Assembly (NCBI RefSeq): GCF_047971665.1
Contig: NZ_JBKEAA010000013.1
Coordinates: 43,755 to 107,754 of the forward strand
Origin: Castellaniella sp047971665
GTDB lineage: Bacteria; Pseudomonadota; Gammaproteobacteria; Burkholderiales; Burkholderiaceae_B
Direction: 5' to 3'
DNA: 64,000 bases
Within the stretch, counting starts at the first letter, position 1. Each line of letters begins with the position of its first letter. Below the pieces are notes generated by a model. It had not been told where the DNA came from and ran no database searches. It saw only the letters and a program-made list of their open reading frames with translations. This document shows positions 24,764 to 33,570 of this stretch, piece by piece. The position numbers were made by a program, and so were the translations under genes.

Positions 24764-26476
24764 ATGTCCACCCTTACCACTGAAGCCGCCCTGGGCGGTG
24801 AAAGCTTTGCCGATCTGTTTGCTGCCAGCATCAAGGATCAGAATATGCGCTCCGGCGAGGTCATCTCCGCCGAAGTCGTGCGCGTCGACCACAATTTCGT
24901 GGTGGTCAACGCCGGCCTCAAGTCCGAGGCCTACATTCCTCTCGACGAATTCCTGAATGATCAGGGCGACCTGGAAGTGCAGGGGGGCGATTTCGTCTCC
25001 GTGGCCATTGATTCCCTGGAAAACGGCTATGGCGACACCATCCTGTCGCGTGATCGCGCCAAGCGCCTGTCGGCCTGGCTGCAGCTCGAACAGGCACTGG
25101 AGTCCGGCGAGCTTGTCAACGGCACCATCACCGGCAAGGTCAAGGGCGGTCTGACGGTCATGACCAATGGCATCCGCGCATTCCTGCCGGGTTCGCTGGT
25201 CGACCTGCGTCCCGTCAAGGACACCACCCCCTACGAAGGCAAGACCCTCGAATTCAAGGTCATCAAGCTCGATCGCAAGCGCAACAACGTCGTGCTGTCG
25301 CGCCGCGCGGTGCTCGAGGCCAGCATGGGCGAGGAACGCGAAAAGCTGCTCGAAACCCTGCACGAAGGCGCCATCGTCAAGGGCATCGTCAAGAACATCA
25401 CCGACTACGGTGCGTTCGTGGACCTGGGCGGTATCGACGGTCTGCTGCACATCACCGACATGGCCTGGCGTCGTGTCCGCCACCCGTCCGAAGTGCTGCA
25501 GGTGGGTCAGGAAATCGAAGCCAAGGTTCTCAAGTTCGATCAGGAAAAATCCCGCGTCTCACTGGGCGTCAAGCAACTGGGCGAAGATCCCTGGATCGGC
25601 CTGGGCCGCCGCTACCCGCAAGGCACCCGCCTGTTCGGCAAGGTCACCAACCTGACCGACTACGGTGCGTTCGTGGAAGTCGAAGCCGGCATCGAGGGTC
25701 TGGTGCACGTCTCCGAAATGGACTGGACCAACAAGAACGTCGATCCGCGCAAGGTCGTCACCCTGGGTGAGGAAGTCGAGGTCATGGTCCTGGAAATCGA
25801 CGAGGACCGTCGCCGCATCTCGCTGGGCATGAAGCAATGCCGCCCGAATCCCTGGGAGGATTTCGCTTCCAACTTCAAGCGTGGTGACAAGGTCCACGGC
25901 GCCATCAAGTCGATCACCGATTTCGGTGTGTTCGTCGGCCTGCCCGGCGGCATCGACGGTCTGGTGCACCTGTCCGACATCTCCTGGTCCGAAACCGGCG
26001 AAGAGGCAGTGCGCAACTTCAAGAAGGGCGACGAGATCGACGCCGTGGTGCTGGGTATCGACACCGAGAAGGAACGCATTTCCCTGGGCATCAAACAGCT
26101 CGAAGGCGATCCGTTCAACAATTTCGTGTCCACCTACGACAAGGGCGCCGTCCTGTCGGGTACCGTGAAATCCGTTGAACCCAAGGGCGCCGTCGTGACG
26201 CTGTCCGTGGACGTCGAAGGCTACCTGCGCGCCTCGGAAATCTCCGCTGGCCGTGTCGAGGATGCCACCACGGTGCTGCATGCCGGCGATCAGGTCGAAG
26301 CCATGATCATCAACATCGATCGCAAGGCGCGTTCGATCCAGCTGTCGATCAAGGCGCGTGACAACGCAGAAACGGCCGAAACCATTCAGCGCATGACAGA
26401 AGCCAGCGCCTCCTCGGGCACCACCAACCTGGGTGCCCTGCTGAAGGCCAAGCTCGACCAGCAGCGCGACGAGTGA
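24764..26476 (+). CDS. rpsA: 30S ribosomal protein S1
   Basis: Binds mRNA leaders and unfolds them on the 30S subunit. The 570 residues hold six S1 (OB-fold) repeats; the later ones show the ITDYGAFVDLGGIDGLLHIT and VTNLTDYGAFVEVEAGIEGL pattern. The family start SFADLFAASIKDQNMRSGEV supports either ATG 24764 (used here) or 24749; neither has a strong ribosome site, as is usual for the self-regulated rpsA leader. A small stem (CGCCGG/CCGGCG, 24704-24724) lies in the leader. The stop overlaps the ihfB start by one base. Confidence 0.95.
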   Translation: MSTLTTEAALGGESFADLFAASIKDQNMRSGEVISAEVVRVDHNFVVVNAGLKSEAYIPLDEFLNDQGDLEVQGGDFVSVAIDSLENGYGDTILSRDRAKRLSAWLQLEQALESGELVNGTITGKVKGGLTVMTNGIRAFLPGSLVDLRPVKDTTPYEGKTLEFKVIKLDRKRNNVVLSRRAVLEASMGEEREKLLETLHEGAIVKGIVKNITDYGAFVDLGGIDGLLHITDMAWRRVRHPSEVLQVGQEIEAKVLKFDQEKSRVSLGVKQLGEDPWIGLGRRYPQGTRLFGKVTNLTDYGAFVEVEAGIEGLVHVSEMDWTNKNVDPRKVVTLGEEVEVMVLEIDEDRRRISLGMKQCRPNPWEDFASNFKRGDKVHGAIKSITDFGVFVGLPGGIDGLVHLSDISWSETGEEAVRNFKKGDEIDAVVLGIDTEKERISLGIKQLEGDPFNNFVSTYDKGAVLSGTVKSVEPKGAVVTLSVDVEGYLRASEISAGRVEDATTVLHAGDQVEAMIINIDRKARSIQLSIKARDNAETAETIQRMTEASASSGTTNLGALLKAKLDQQRDE

Positions 26477-26829
26477 TGCCTGGCCTGACCAAGTCCGAGC
26501 TCATCGCCGTGCTGGCGGGCCGTTACCCTCAGTTGGCGGCCCGTGACATGGATATTGCAGTCAAGACCGTCCTGGACGCGATGGCTGATGCGCTGGCCCA
26601 GGGTCAGCGCATCGAAATCCGCGGCTTCGGCAGCTTTTCCCTTTCGCGACGTCAGCCGCGTGTGGGGCGCAATCCCAAGTCGGGTGAAAAAGTGCATGTG
26701 CCAGCCAAGCTGGTGCCGCATTTCAAGCCAGGCAAAGAACTGCGCGAGCGCGTCGACCAGGGGCCTGGCGGCACAGATGTGGATGAGCCCGCTACCGTGG
26801 CCGATCTGTATCATGCCCGGATGATGTAG
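26476..26829 (+). CDS. ihfB: Integration host factor subunit beta
   Basis: DNA-bending HU-family protein; with IhfA it shapes promoters and recombination sites. The 117 residues have the start GLTKSELIAVLAGRYPQL, the core IEIRGFGSFSLSRRQPRVGR and the DNA-arm residues NPKSGEKVHVPAKLVPHFKPG. The usual domain ends near residue 95; here a further 20 or so residues (VDQGPGGTDVDEPATVADLY) form a tail, as in some betaproteobacterial versions. ATG shares one base with the rpsA stop, so the two are co-translated. A terminator follows. Confidence 0.94.
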   Translation: MPGLTKSELIAVLAGRYPQLAARDMDIAVKTVLDAMADALAQGQRIEIRGFGSFSLSRRQPRVGRNPKSGEKVHVPAKLVPHFKPGKELRERVDQGPGGTDVDEPATVADLYHARMM

Positions 26830-26889
26830 CGATTCAGGCATGGACCGTTCATGAACAGTCCATGCGGGCCGCGCGATCCGGTCAATGGA

Positions 26890-26925
26890 ACGGGTGATGC
26901 CTCGCAAGAGGCACCGCCCGTTTTT
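26890..26925 (+). terminator. Rho-independent terminator after ihfB
   Basis: An imperfect GC-rich stem ACGGGTGATGCCTC/GAGGCACCGCCCGT with a GCAA tetraloop, followed by TTTTT and further T-rich sequence. It lies 60 bp after the ihfB stop and closes the cmk-rpsA-ihfB transcript ahead of the lapA promoter. Confidence 0.85.
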
Positions 26926-26936
26926 CTTGGGTTTTT

Positions 26937-26963
26937 TTGACCCTTCCTCTTTGCGTTTACAAT
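26937..26963 (+). promoter_or_regulatory. Candidate promoter of lapAB
   Basis: TTGACC (26937-26942) and TACAAT (26958-26963) are good sigma70 hexamers, though their 15-bp spacing is short of the optimum. They sit directly after the ihfB terminator and about 30 bp before the lapA ATG. Confidence 0.5.
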
Positions 26964-26991
26964 AGCGCGATTGTCCTGAGGAGCTTGTCGC

Positions 26992-27315
26992 ATGCGCTAT
27001 CTGGTCTGGATTCTGCGGCTGGTGATTTTCATCATCGTGCTGCTTTTCGCCCTGAAGAACACTGCGCCGGTGGATGTCGGCTTGTTCGCAGATCGCGTGT
27101 TCAGCCAGATCCCGCTGATCGTCGTGATGCTCGCGGCTTTTGTGCTGGGCGCAATCTTCGGCTTGCTCATGGCCGCGACCTCCATGCTGCGCCGCCGGCG
27201 TGAAATCAACCGGCTGCGCCGCGAGCTTGCCCGCGCCCAGGAGGCCCTGGGCCGTCCCCAGTCCGCGTCCGCGCCGGTGATCCCCGAAACCGTGGCGCCG
27301 TTGGCGCCTTTGTGA
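26992..27315 (+). CDS. lapA: Lipopolysaccharide assembly protein LapA
   Basis: A DUF1049-family inner-membrane protein of 107 residues with two membrane segments (about 4-22 and 44-64) separated by the NTAPVDVGLF turn, then a basic coiled-coil tail (RRRREINRLRRELARAQ). In E. coli LapA works with LapB in controlling LPS levels via LpxC proteolysis. A GAGG ribosome site precedes the ATG. lapB follows after 16 bp. Confidence 0.9.
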   Translation: MRYLVWILRLVIFIIVLLFALKNTAPVDVGLFADRVFSQIPLIVVMLAAFVLGAIFGLLMAATSMLRRRREINRLRRELARAQEALGRPQSASAPVIPETVAPLAPL

Positions 27316-27331
27316 ATTCCGAGGGCGGGTC

Positions 27332-28543
27332 GTGGATTTTGAGCCCTGGTGGCTGATTAGCATTCCCGTGCTGTTTGGCCTGGGGTGGCTGGCCGCGCGT
27401 TTTGACTTTCGCCAGATGCTCTCGGAGACCAGGGCACTGCCGGATTCCTATTTCAAAGGGCTGAATTTCCTGCTCAATGAGCAGCCCGATCGCGCCATCG
27501 ACGCCTTTGTCGAGGTGGCCAAGCTGGACCCCGAGACCACCGAACTGCATTTTGCCTTGGGCAGCCTGTTTCGCCGCCGCGGCGAAATCGAGCGCGCCAT
27601 CCGTGTGCACCAGAGCCTGCTTTCGCGTGGAGATCTGCCCCTGCCGGATCGCGAGAACGCCCAATTGGCGCTGGCCCAGGATTTTCTCAAGGCCGGCATG
27701 CTGGATCGCGCCGAGCAGGGCTTCGAGGCTGTGCTGCAGACCCGTCATGTCCTGGAGGCCTTGCGCGCCCTGATCCGCATCCATGAGTCCGAGCATGACT
27801 GGGACAAGGCGATCGATACGGTCCAGCAATTGCGCGGCCGCACCGATGAGGCCATCCCGCAACTGGCGCATTACCACTGCGAGCGGGCTCAGACGCTGAT
27901 GGAATCCAAGACGCCCGATTTCGAGGCGGCCGCCCTGGCGCTGGATGCCGCCGAGCATGCCGCGCGCCAGAACGGCTCCACATCGGCGTCCGAGACGCGG
28001 GTGCGCATGCTGCGCGCCCGCTGGGCGGCGCTGCACAATGACCTGGAGTCTCAGCGCGCGTATCTGCAGGATGTGCTGTCCTCCGCGCCGGAATACGCCG
28101 GCCTGGTGGCCCAGCCCTTGCTGGATAGCCACGTAGCGCTGGGTCGCGCCGCCGAAGGCCTGGCACTGCTGCGCGCGCAGTACGACCGGCTGCCGACGCT
28201 CGACCTGTTCAATGTGATTTTTCGTGCCTTGCGGGCCGCAGAGGGCGCGACGCCGGCCTGGACCTTTGCCCGTCAGGCGTTGCGCGCGCATCCTTCGCTG
28301 CTGGGCCTCGATCGGCTGCTGGAGGTCGAACTCGCCCAGAGCGATGAGATCGCCCCCGCGGATCCTCTGGTGCCCGGGGCCGATCTGGGCTTGCTGCGCA
28401 GCATGATCCACAAACATACACAGCGCCTGGATCGGTACGCCTGCACACAGTGCGGCTTCGAGGCGCGACGCTATTACTGGCAGTGTCCGGGCTGCAATAC
28501 TTGGGAAACCTATCAGCCCCGCCGTCTGGAGGAAATTCGATGA
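27332..28543 (+). CDS. lapB: Lipopolysaccharide assembly protein LapB (TPR, rubredoxin-type metal site)
   Basis: A 403-residue inner-membrane adaptor that in E. coli couples FtsH to LpxC and so tunes LPS synthesis. It has an N-terminal membrane anchor (WWLISIPVLFGLGWLAARFD), a run of TPR repeats over residues about 35-350, and a C-terminal zinc/iron site formed by CTQCGF and CPGCNTW. GTG start with GAGGG upstream. The last four bases overlap the rfaE1 ATG as ATGA, linking LPS control and core heptose synthesis in one transcript. Confidence 0.92.
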   Translation: MDFEPWWLISIPVLFGLGWLAARFDFRQMLSETRALPDSYFKGLNFLLNEQPDRAIDAFVEVAKLDPETTELHFALGSLFRRRGEIERAIRVHQSLLSRGDLPLPDRENAQLALAQDFLKAGMLDRAEQGFEAVLQTRHVLEALRALIRIHESEHDWDKAIDTVQQLRGRTDEAIPQLAHYHCERAQTLMESKTPDFEAAALALDAAEHAARQNGSTSASETRVRMLRARWAALHNDLESQRAYLQDVLSSAPEYAGLVAQPLLDSHVALGRAAEGLALLRAQYDRLPTLDLFNVIFRALRAAEGATPAWTFARQALRAHPSLLGLDRLLEVELAQSDEIAPADPLVPGADLGLLRSMIHKHTQRLDRYACTQCGFEARRYYWQCPGCNTWETYQPRRLEEIR

Positions 28544-29598
28544 CCACGCACCAGAGCGCAGGCCGTGCCGGCCACGGCGAGGCTGAGCGGGGCGGTTCCC
28601 CTCTGGAGTCCAAGGCCCCCCTGAGTCGTGGCGGCGGCACGCCGGCCCGTGCGCCGGCGTCCGTCACGCCATTTCCGGCCCGTGCGGCGGCGGCCGCCCG
28701 GATTCTCGTGGTCGGAGACATCATGCTGGACCGCTACTGGTTCGGCGAAGTCGATCGTATTTCGCCCGAGGCCCCTGTGCCCGTGGTGAGGGTGGCCCGC
28801 CGGGAAGACCGCCTGGGCGGCGCCGCGAATGTGGCCCGCAACATCGTGGCGCTGGGCGCCCAGGTCGGGTTGCTGGGCGTGGTCGGCGCCGATGAGGCCG
28901 GTCATCGGATCCGCACCCTGACGCGTGATGCGGGTGTGCGCGACCATCTGGTCGAGGACGTCGAAGGCATGGACACGACGCTGAAAATGCGCGTGCTGGG
29001 GCGCCAGCAGCAGTTGCTGCGGGTCGATTTTGAACAGGGGCCGGGCGGACGGGCGTTGGACATCCTGGGCGCCTGCCTGGCGGATATCCTGGCGGATTAT
29101 GATCTGCTGGTGTTGTCGGATTATGCTAAAGGTGCACTGACCCAGGTCGAGCGCATGATCGAGGTGGCCCATGCCCGCGGCATTCCGGTTCTGGTCGATC
29201 CCAAGGGGCACCGCTATCTGCGCTATCGGGGCGCCACGCTGGTGACCCCCAATCGCAGCGAAATGCAGGACGCCGTTGGCCGCTGGGATTCCGAGGACGA
29301 CCTGACGCATCGCGCCCAGACCCTGCGTCAGGAGCTGGCGCTCGAGGCGCTGCTGGTCACCCGTTCCGAACAGGGCATGACCCTGTACACCGCTGAAGGC
29401 CGTCAGCACGTGGACGCCCAGGCGCATGAGGTTTTCGATGTGTCCGGTGCGGGCGACACCGTGCTGGCCACCCTGGCGGTGGCCCGGGCTGCCGGCCTGG
29501 ACTGGTTCGAGGCCATGGCATGGGCCAACCGCGCCGGCGGTATTGTCGTCGGCAAGCTGGGCACTTCCATCGTCACCGCAGAGGAATTGACATCATGA
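28540..29598 (+). CDS. rfaE1: D-glycero-beta-D-manno-heptose-7-phosphate kinase
   Basis: A ribokinase-family enzyme making heptose 1,7-bisphosphate for the LPS inner core, 352 residues. It shows ILVVGDIMLDRYWFGEVDRI, RLGGAANVARNIVALG and the C-terminal anion hole DVSGAGDTVLATLAVA. Only the kinase domain is present; the nucleotidyltransferase half found in E. coli HldE must be a separate gene outside the window. About 50 N-terminal residues before the domain are low-complexity (SPLESKAPLSRGGGTPARAP), so a later start is possible. It is coupled by ATGA overlaps to lapB and rfaD. Confidence 0.92.
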   Translation: MTTHQSAGRAGHGEAERGGSPLESKAPLSRGGGTPARAPASVTPFPARAAAAARILVVGDIMLDRYWFGEVDRISPEAPVPVVRVARREDRLGGAANVARNIVALGAQVGLLGVVGADEAGHRIRTLTRDAGVRDHLVEDVEGMDTTLKMRVLGRQQQLLRVDFEQGPGGRALDILGACLADILADYDLLVLSDYAKGALTQVERMIEVAHARGIPVLVDPKGHRYLRYRGATLVTPNRSEMQDAVGRWDSEDDLTHRAQTLRQELALEALLVTRSEQGMTLYTAEGRQHVDAQAHEVFDVSGAGDTVLATLAVARAAGLDWFEAMAWANRAGGIVVGKLGTSIVTAEELTS

Positions 29599-30599
29599 TC
29601 GTGGTCACCGGCGCCGCCGGTTTCATTGGCAGTAATCTGGTTCGCGGCTTGAATGCGCGTGGCATCACGGATATTTTGGCGGTCGACGACCTGACCGACG
29701 GCGACAAGTTCCGCAATCTGGTCGATCTGGAGATCGCCGATTATCAGCACAAGGACGAGTTCCGTCGTCGGGTTCTGACGGGCGAACTGCCGCGTCCCGA
29801 TGCCGTCTTTCATCAAGGCGCCTGCTCCGACACGACGGAGCGCGACGGCCGTTTCATGATGGACAACAATTTCCGCGTGACGCTGGAGCTGTTCGAATAC
29901 TGCCAGGCCCGTGAAGTCCCTTTTCTGTATGCGTCGTCGGCAGCCGTGTATGGGGCTGGTCCGCGCTACATCGAGGAGCCGGCCTGTGAGTCGCCGCTGA
30001 ACGTCTATGGCTATTCCAAGCTGCTCTTCGATCAGGTGCTGCGCCGGCGGATGGATCGGCTCACGGCCCAGGTGGTGGGCCTTCGTTATTTCAACGTCTA
30101 TGGCCCGCGCGAGCAGCACAAGGGCCGGATGGCGTCGGTGGCCTTTCACAACATGAACCAATATGCCAGCGAAGGCCATGTGCGGCTGTTCGGCGGTTGG
30201 GATGGCTATCCGGATGGCGGGCAGCAGCGCGACTTCATTTTTGTCGATGACGTGGTCAGGGTGAACCTGTATTTCCTGGATCATCCGGAGGTCTCCGGCA
30301 TCTTCAATTGCGGCACCGGACGCGCCCAGCCGTTCAATGATGTGGCCCAGACCGTGGTCAACAGCCTGCGCGTGCATCAGGGGCAACTGGCCTTGCCGTT
30401 GTCGGAACTGGCGGCGGGCGGGCAACTGCGCTACATCCCGTTCCCGGATGATCTGAAGGGCCGCTACCAGAGCCATACCCAGGCAGATCTGACGCAGTTG
30501 CGCGCCGCCGGGTATACCGGCGCCTTCTGCGATGTGCAGACAGGGGTGAACGCCTACATCGGTCAATTGCTCGAGTCGGGGCGGCTGGCGGTCGACTGA
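29595..30599 (+). CDS. rfaD: ADP-glyceromanno-heptose 6-epimerase
   Basis: A short-chain epimerase that inverts C6 of ADP-heptose before transfer to lipid A-Kdo; 334 residues. The NADP-binding loop is VVTGAAGFIGSNLVRGL, followed by FHQGACSDTTERDGR, the catalytic Tyr-Lys pair in NVYGYSKLLFD, and RYFNVYGPREQHKG. Length and motifs are those of HldD/RfaD. Last gene of the lapAB-rfaE1-rfaD operon; 128 bp separate it from comEA. Confidence 0.95.
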   Translation: MIVVTGAAGFIGSNLVRGLNARGITDILAVDDLTDGDKFRNLVDLEIADYQHKDEFRRRVLTGELPRPDAVFHQGACSDTTERDGRFMMDNNFRVTLELFEYCQAREVPFLYASSAAVYGAGPRYIEEPACESPLNVYGYSKLLFDQVLRRRMDRLTAQVVGLRYFNVYGPREQHKGRMASVAFHNMNQYASEGHVRLFGGWDGYPDGGQQRDFIFVDDVVRVNLYFLDHPEVSGIFNCGTGRAQPFNDVAQTVVNSLRVHQGQLALPLSELAAGGQLRYIPFPDDLKGRYQSHTQADLTQLRAAGYTGAFCDVQTGVNAYIGQLLESGRLAVD

Positions 30600-30727
30600 G
30601 CTGGACGGCTACGCGCCGTGGCGCGCTCGCGCGTGTTTTTCCGGATGGATGTTCCGGATCAAGTATCGCGCCATTGGCCCGCCACGCCGGGCATCATGAC
30701 CTGACGCTCACACCACAGGAGTCGGTC

Positions 30728-31264
30728 ATGAATCCTTTTCTGTACGATACAGCCCGCCGCTCGCGCGGCAGCGCTGCCCATCCCCGCGCATGCCGCGATA
30801 CTGTGAATGCCCGCGCCTCGGACCATGCGGCCGAGGCGCTTGATGCGCGCTCGGACGGCGCAGCGGTCCGGCGTCCGGGGCGGCCACGGCCGCACAGACT
30901 GTCGCATCTGCTGGCGACGGCGGGCATCGCCGCGCTGGCCTGGGCAGGCACCGCGGGCGCGGTGGATTTGAACACGGCCACGCTGGATCAGCTGCAAAGT
31001 GTCCGCGGCATTGGCCCCAAGACGGCCCGGATCATTATCGAAGAGCGCACACGCGCGGGACATTACCGGTCGTTTACCGATCTGTCGGACCGGGTGCGGG
31101 GGATCGGACCGCGCCGGGCCCGTTCCCTGCAAGCGGCCGGCCTGACCCTCGATGGCGGCGGGCGGCTGTCCGGACAGGGGCAGGCGGCGCGTCCGACGGC
31201 CGATCAGGTCGGGTCCATCCGGCGGGCGGGTCCGGCCAAGTCCTCGCCGACAGGCCGGCGCTGA
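30728..31264 (+). CDS. comEA: ComEA-like helix-hairpin-helix DNA-binding protein
   Basis: The core (residues about 79-140) is the two helix-hairpin-helix motifs of ComEA: VDLNTATLDQLQSVRGIGPK and FTDLSDRVRGIGPRRARSL. Such proteins bind incoming DNA in the periplasm. A hydrophobic segment with an Ala-x-Ala end (LLATAGIAALAWAGTAGA) just before the core looks like a signal peptide, but about 55 basic residues precede it, which is unusual; the start could be later. The ATG at 30728 has GGAG seven bases upstream. The tail is low in complexity. Family usually 90-150 residues, here 178. Confidence 0.82.
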   Translation: MNPFLYDTARRSRGSAAHPRACRDTVNARASDHAAEALDARSDGAAVRRPGRPRPHRLSHLLATAGIAALAWAGTAGAVDLNTATLDQLQSVRGIGPKTARIIIEERTRAGHYRSFTDLSDRVRGIGPRRARSLQAAGLTLDGGGRLSGQGQAARPTADQVGSIRRAGPAKSSPTGRR

Positions 31265-31373
31265 GCCTGCTGCGGCCGCCTCCAGGCGCGCGATAGGCCG
31301 TTTTGTCATAAGCATATTCCGGCCCGGGGGCGGGGGGGCGTGACGACGGGTGGGCAGGTGTATGATTTCGTCC

Positions 31374-32279
31374 ATGAAAAGTTATCCCACCATCGAAGAC
31401 ATCATTGGCGCCACCCCGCTGGTGCGCCTGCAACGGCTGCCGGGCGATGTCGGCGAGTCGCGCGGCAACGTGATTCTGGCCAAACTGGAAGGTCACAACC
31501 CGGCGGGTTCGGTCAAGGACCGCGCCGCGCTGAGCATGATCCGCCAGGCCGAGTCGCGTGGCGACATCCGTCCCGGCGATACCCTCATCGAGGCGACCAG
31601 CGGCAATACGGGCATTGCGCTGGCCATGGCCGCCGCCGTGCGCGGCTACCGCATGATCCTGATCATGCCGGACAATTCCTCGCAGGAGCGTTGCGCCGCC
31701 ATGACGGCATACGGGGCCGAACTCATCCTGACGCCTGCCCAGGGCGGGGGCATGGAATACGCCCGCGATCTGGCCTTGCAGATGCAATCCGAAGGCAAGG
31801 GCAAGGTGCTGGATCAATTTTCCAATGCGGACAATCCCCGCGCCCATTACGAAACCACCGGCCCCGAAATCTGGGCGCAGACCGATGGGCGGATCACGCA
31901 CTTCGTCAGCGCCATGGGCACGACCGGGACCATCATGGGTGTGGGCGCGTACTTGCGCGAGCGCAACCCGGCCGTGCGCATCATCGGGGCCCAGCCCGCA
32001 GAAGGCGCCCACATTCCTGGGATCCGCAAGTGGCCCGAGGCCTACCAACCCAGCATCTATGATCCGGCCGGTGTGGATGCTTTCGAGCCCATCACTCAGG
32101 AGCAGGCCGAAGCCATGGCCCGGCGTCTGGCCGCCGAAGAGGGCATCTTCGGCGGGATCTCCTCGGCTGGCGCCGCCGTCGCGGCCTTGCGTGTGGCAGC
32201 CACGGTGCGCGATGCCACGCTCGTCTTCATCGTGTGCGATCGGGGCGACCGCTATCTGTCGACAGGGGTCTTTGGCTGA
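31374..32279 (+). CDS. cysM: Cysteine synthase B
   Basis: PLP enzyme making cysteine from O-acetylserine and sulfide or thiosulfate, 301 residues. It has TIEDIIGATPLVRLQRLPG, the PLP lysine in HNPAGSVKDRAALSM, the TSGNTGIALAMAAA phosphate loop, and a GTTGTIMGVG loop. Charged residues at the active-site rim (RKWPEAYQP) fit the B isozyme. The start at 31374 matches the family; ATG 31362 is possible. A TATGAT hexamer at 31361-31366 would place the transcript start next to ATG 31374, a nearly leaderless mRNA. Confidence 0.92.
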   Translation: MKSYPTIEDIIGATPLVRLQRLPGDVGESRGNVILAKLEGHNPAGSVKDRAALSMIRQAESRGDIRPGDTLIEATSGNTGIALAMAAAVRGYRMILIMPDNSSQERCAAMTAYGAELILTPAQGGGMEYARDLALQMQSEGKGKVLDQFSNADNPRAHYETTGPEIWAQTDGRITHFVSAMGTTGTIMGVGAYLRERNPAVRIIGAQPAEGAHIPGIRKWPEAYQPSIYDPAGVDAFEPITQEQAEAMARRLAAEEGIFGGISSAGAAVAALRVAATVRDATLVFIVCDRGDRYLSTGVFG

Positions 32280-32366
32280 TGGCCCCGATGAACCCCCGAC
32301 AAGTCCCCGAGGGGCATCGAGGGCTTTTCTCGCCGATCCCCGGTGTCCCCGGGGATGTCCGTCCCG

Positions 32367-33560
32367 TCAGGTGAGGGCTTCGTCCAGCTTGTTGGGATCG
32401 CCATAGCCGATGCGGTCGGCAATCTCATGCGCCAGATCGGCGACTGATGCCGCGTAGAAATAGCTGCGGTTGTAGTAGGTGATGGCAAAGAAATTGGGCG
32501 TGGCGCAGCGCATATCGTGCGTGTTGCGGGCCTCATCCTGCAGGTCGATCACCCCCAGCGCCTGGGTTTGCCAGGCTGAACCGCCGCCCGGCAGCGCGCG
32601 CAAGCCCGAGGCGCGCAGCGTATTCCAGTTGCTTTCAGGTTTCAGCCCTTCCTGGGCCAGTTGTATCGCATTGGCGGGCAGGGCCACGGGGGCAAAGACC
32701 GGCACGTTGCGCACCCAGCCGTGCGCCTGCAGATAGGCGGCGACCGAGGCGATTGCATCATCCGTATTGGAGACCAGATCGATGCGGCCGTCGCCGTCGC
32801 CGTCGACCGCGTAGCGAATCAGGCTGCCGGGCATGAATTGCGGCAAGCCGATGGCGCCTGCGAACGAGCCTTCCACGACCCGCGCATTCAGTTCTTTGCG
32901 TTGATCCAGGACGATCAGGTCGGCCAGTTGCTCGCGAAACATTGTCTGGCGTTCCGGCCGTTTGGGATCTGGGTAGCGAAAGCCCAGTGTGGCCAGGGTG
33001 TCCAGTACCCGGTGATTGCCGGTGTATTGACCATAGACGGTTTCGATGCCGATGATGGCGACGATGATCGAGGGCGGGACGCCTGTGCGGGCGCTGGCCC
33101 GGTCGATCGCGGCCCGGTGCGCCTGCCAGAATTCGACGCCTTTGCGGATTCGCACCGCATCGACGTGGCGTCGCCGATAGCTGGTCCAGGCACGGCGGAT
33201 CCGGCCGGATCGCGTCGGCGGCGTCATCAGCTTGACGGCGGTCGCGTTGTAGCGCGCTTCGGCCAGGAGGGCTTCGACGTTTGCCAGGGGCAGGGCCTTG
33301 GCCTGCGCGGTTTCGCGGGCGAAGGCCCGTACTTCGGGGAGCAGGCTGCCATCGGGACCGAGAAAGTCGCCACGCGTCGGCGCAGGTTTCGCGGCAGGAG
33401 GTGTTCTGCTAGAATCAATACGATCGTTTGAAACGATCGTTTGATTTTTGGTGCCTGAAATGGTCGTGTCGGCCGGTTCGGAACCGCTGTGACTGCTGGC
33501 GCAGCCAGAAATAAAAAGCGACGCTACGGCAACTTGCAAAATACGGGTTGGTCTGAACAT
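32367..33560 (-). CDS. mltB: Membrane-bound lytic murein transglycosylase B
   Basis: A lipoprotein (lipobox LFISGCAS, Cys 20) that cleaves peptidoglycan strands to 1,6-anhydromuropeptides. The 397 residues include a linker of about 45 residues, then the SLT-B catalytic domain with the acid Glu in IIGIETVYGQYTGNHRVLDT, followed by SFAGAIGLPQFMPGSLIRYA and DGDGDGRIDLVSNTDDAIAS. The C terminus has FAITYYNRSYFYAASV. Its start codon is only 10 bp from that of the divergent deacetylase gene, so each promoter must overlap the other gene. Confidence 0.93.
   Translation of the reverse strand: MFRPTRILQVAVASLFISGCASSHSGSEPADTTISGTKNQTIVSNDRIDSSRTPPAAKPAPTRGDFLGPDGSLLPEVRAFARETAQAKALPLANVEALLAEARYNATAVKLMTPPTRSGRIRRAWTSYRRRHVDAVRIRKGVEFWQAHRAAIDRASARTGVPPSIIVAIIGIETVYGQYTGNHRVLDTLATLGFRYPDPKRPERQTMFREQLADLIVLDQRKELNARVVEGSFAGAIGLPQFMPGSLIRYAVDGDGDGRIDLVSNTDDAIASVAAYLQAHGWVRNVPVFAPVALPANAIQLAQEGLKPESNWNTLRASGLRALPGGGSAWQTQALGVIDLQDEARNTHDMRCATPNFFAITYYNRSYFYAASVADLAHEIADRIGYGDPNKLDEALT
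33420..33440. repeat. 21-bp palindrome with overlapping direct repeat inside mltB
   Basis: The bases 33420-33440 form a perfect odd palindrome (CGATCGTTT-G-AAACGATCG plus one flanking A/T pair). The 12-mer ACGATCGTTTGA also occurs twice in tandem (33420-33431 and 33433-33444). It falls in the poorly conserved linker of mltB, 130-150 bp upstream of the divergent deacetylase start, so it may be an operator for that gene; AAACGATCGTTT half-structure is of the kind bound by TetR-type repressors. Confidence 0.45.
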
Positions 33561-33570
33561 AATCGCCCTT

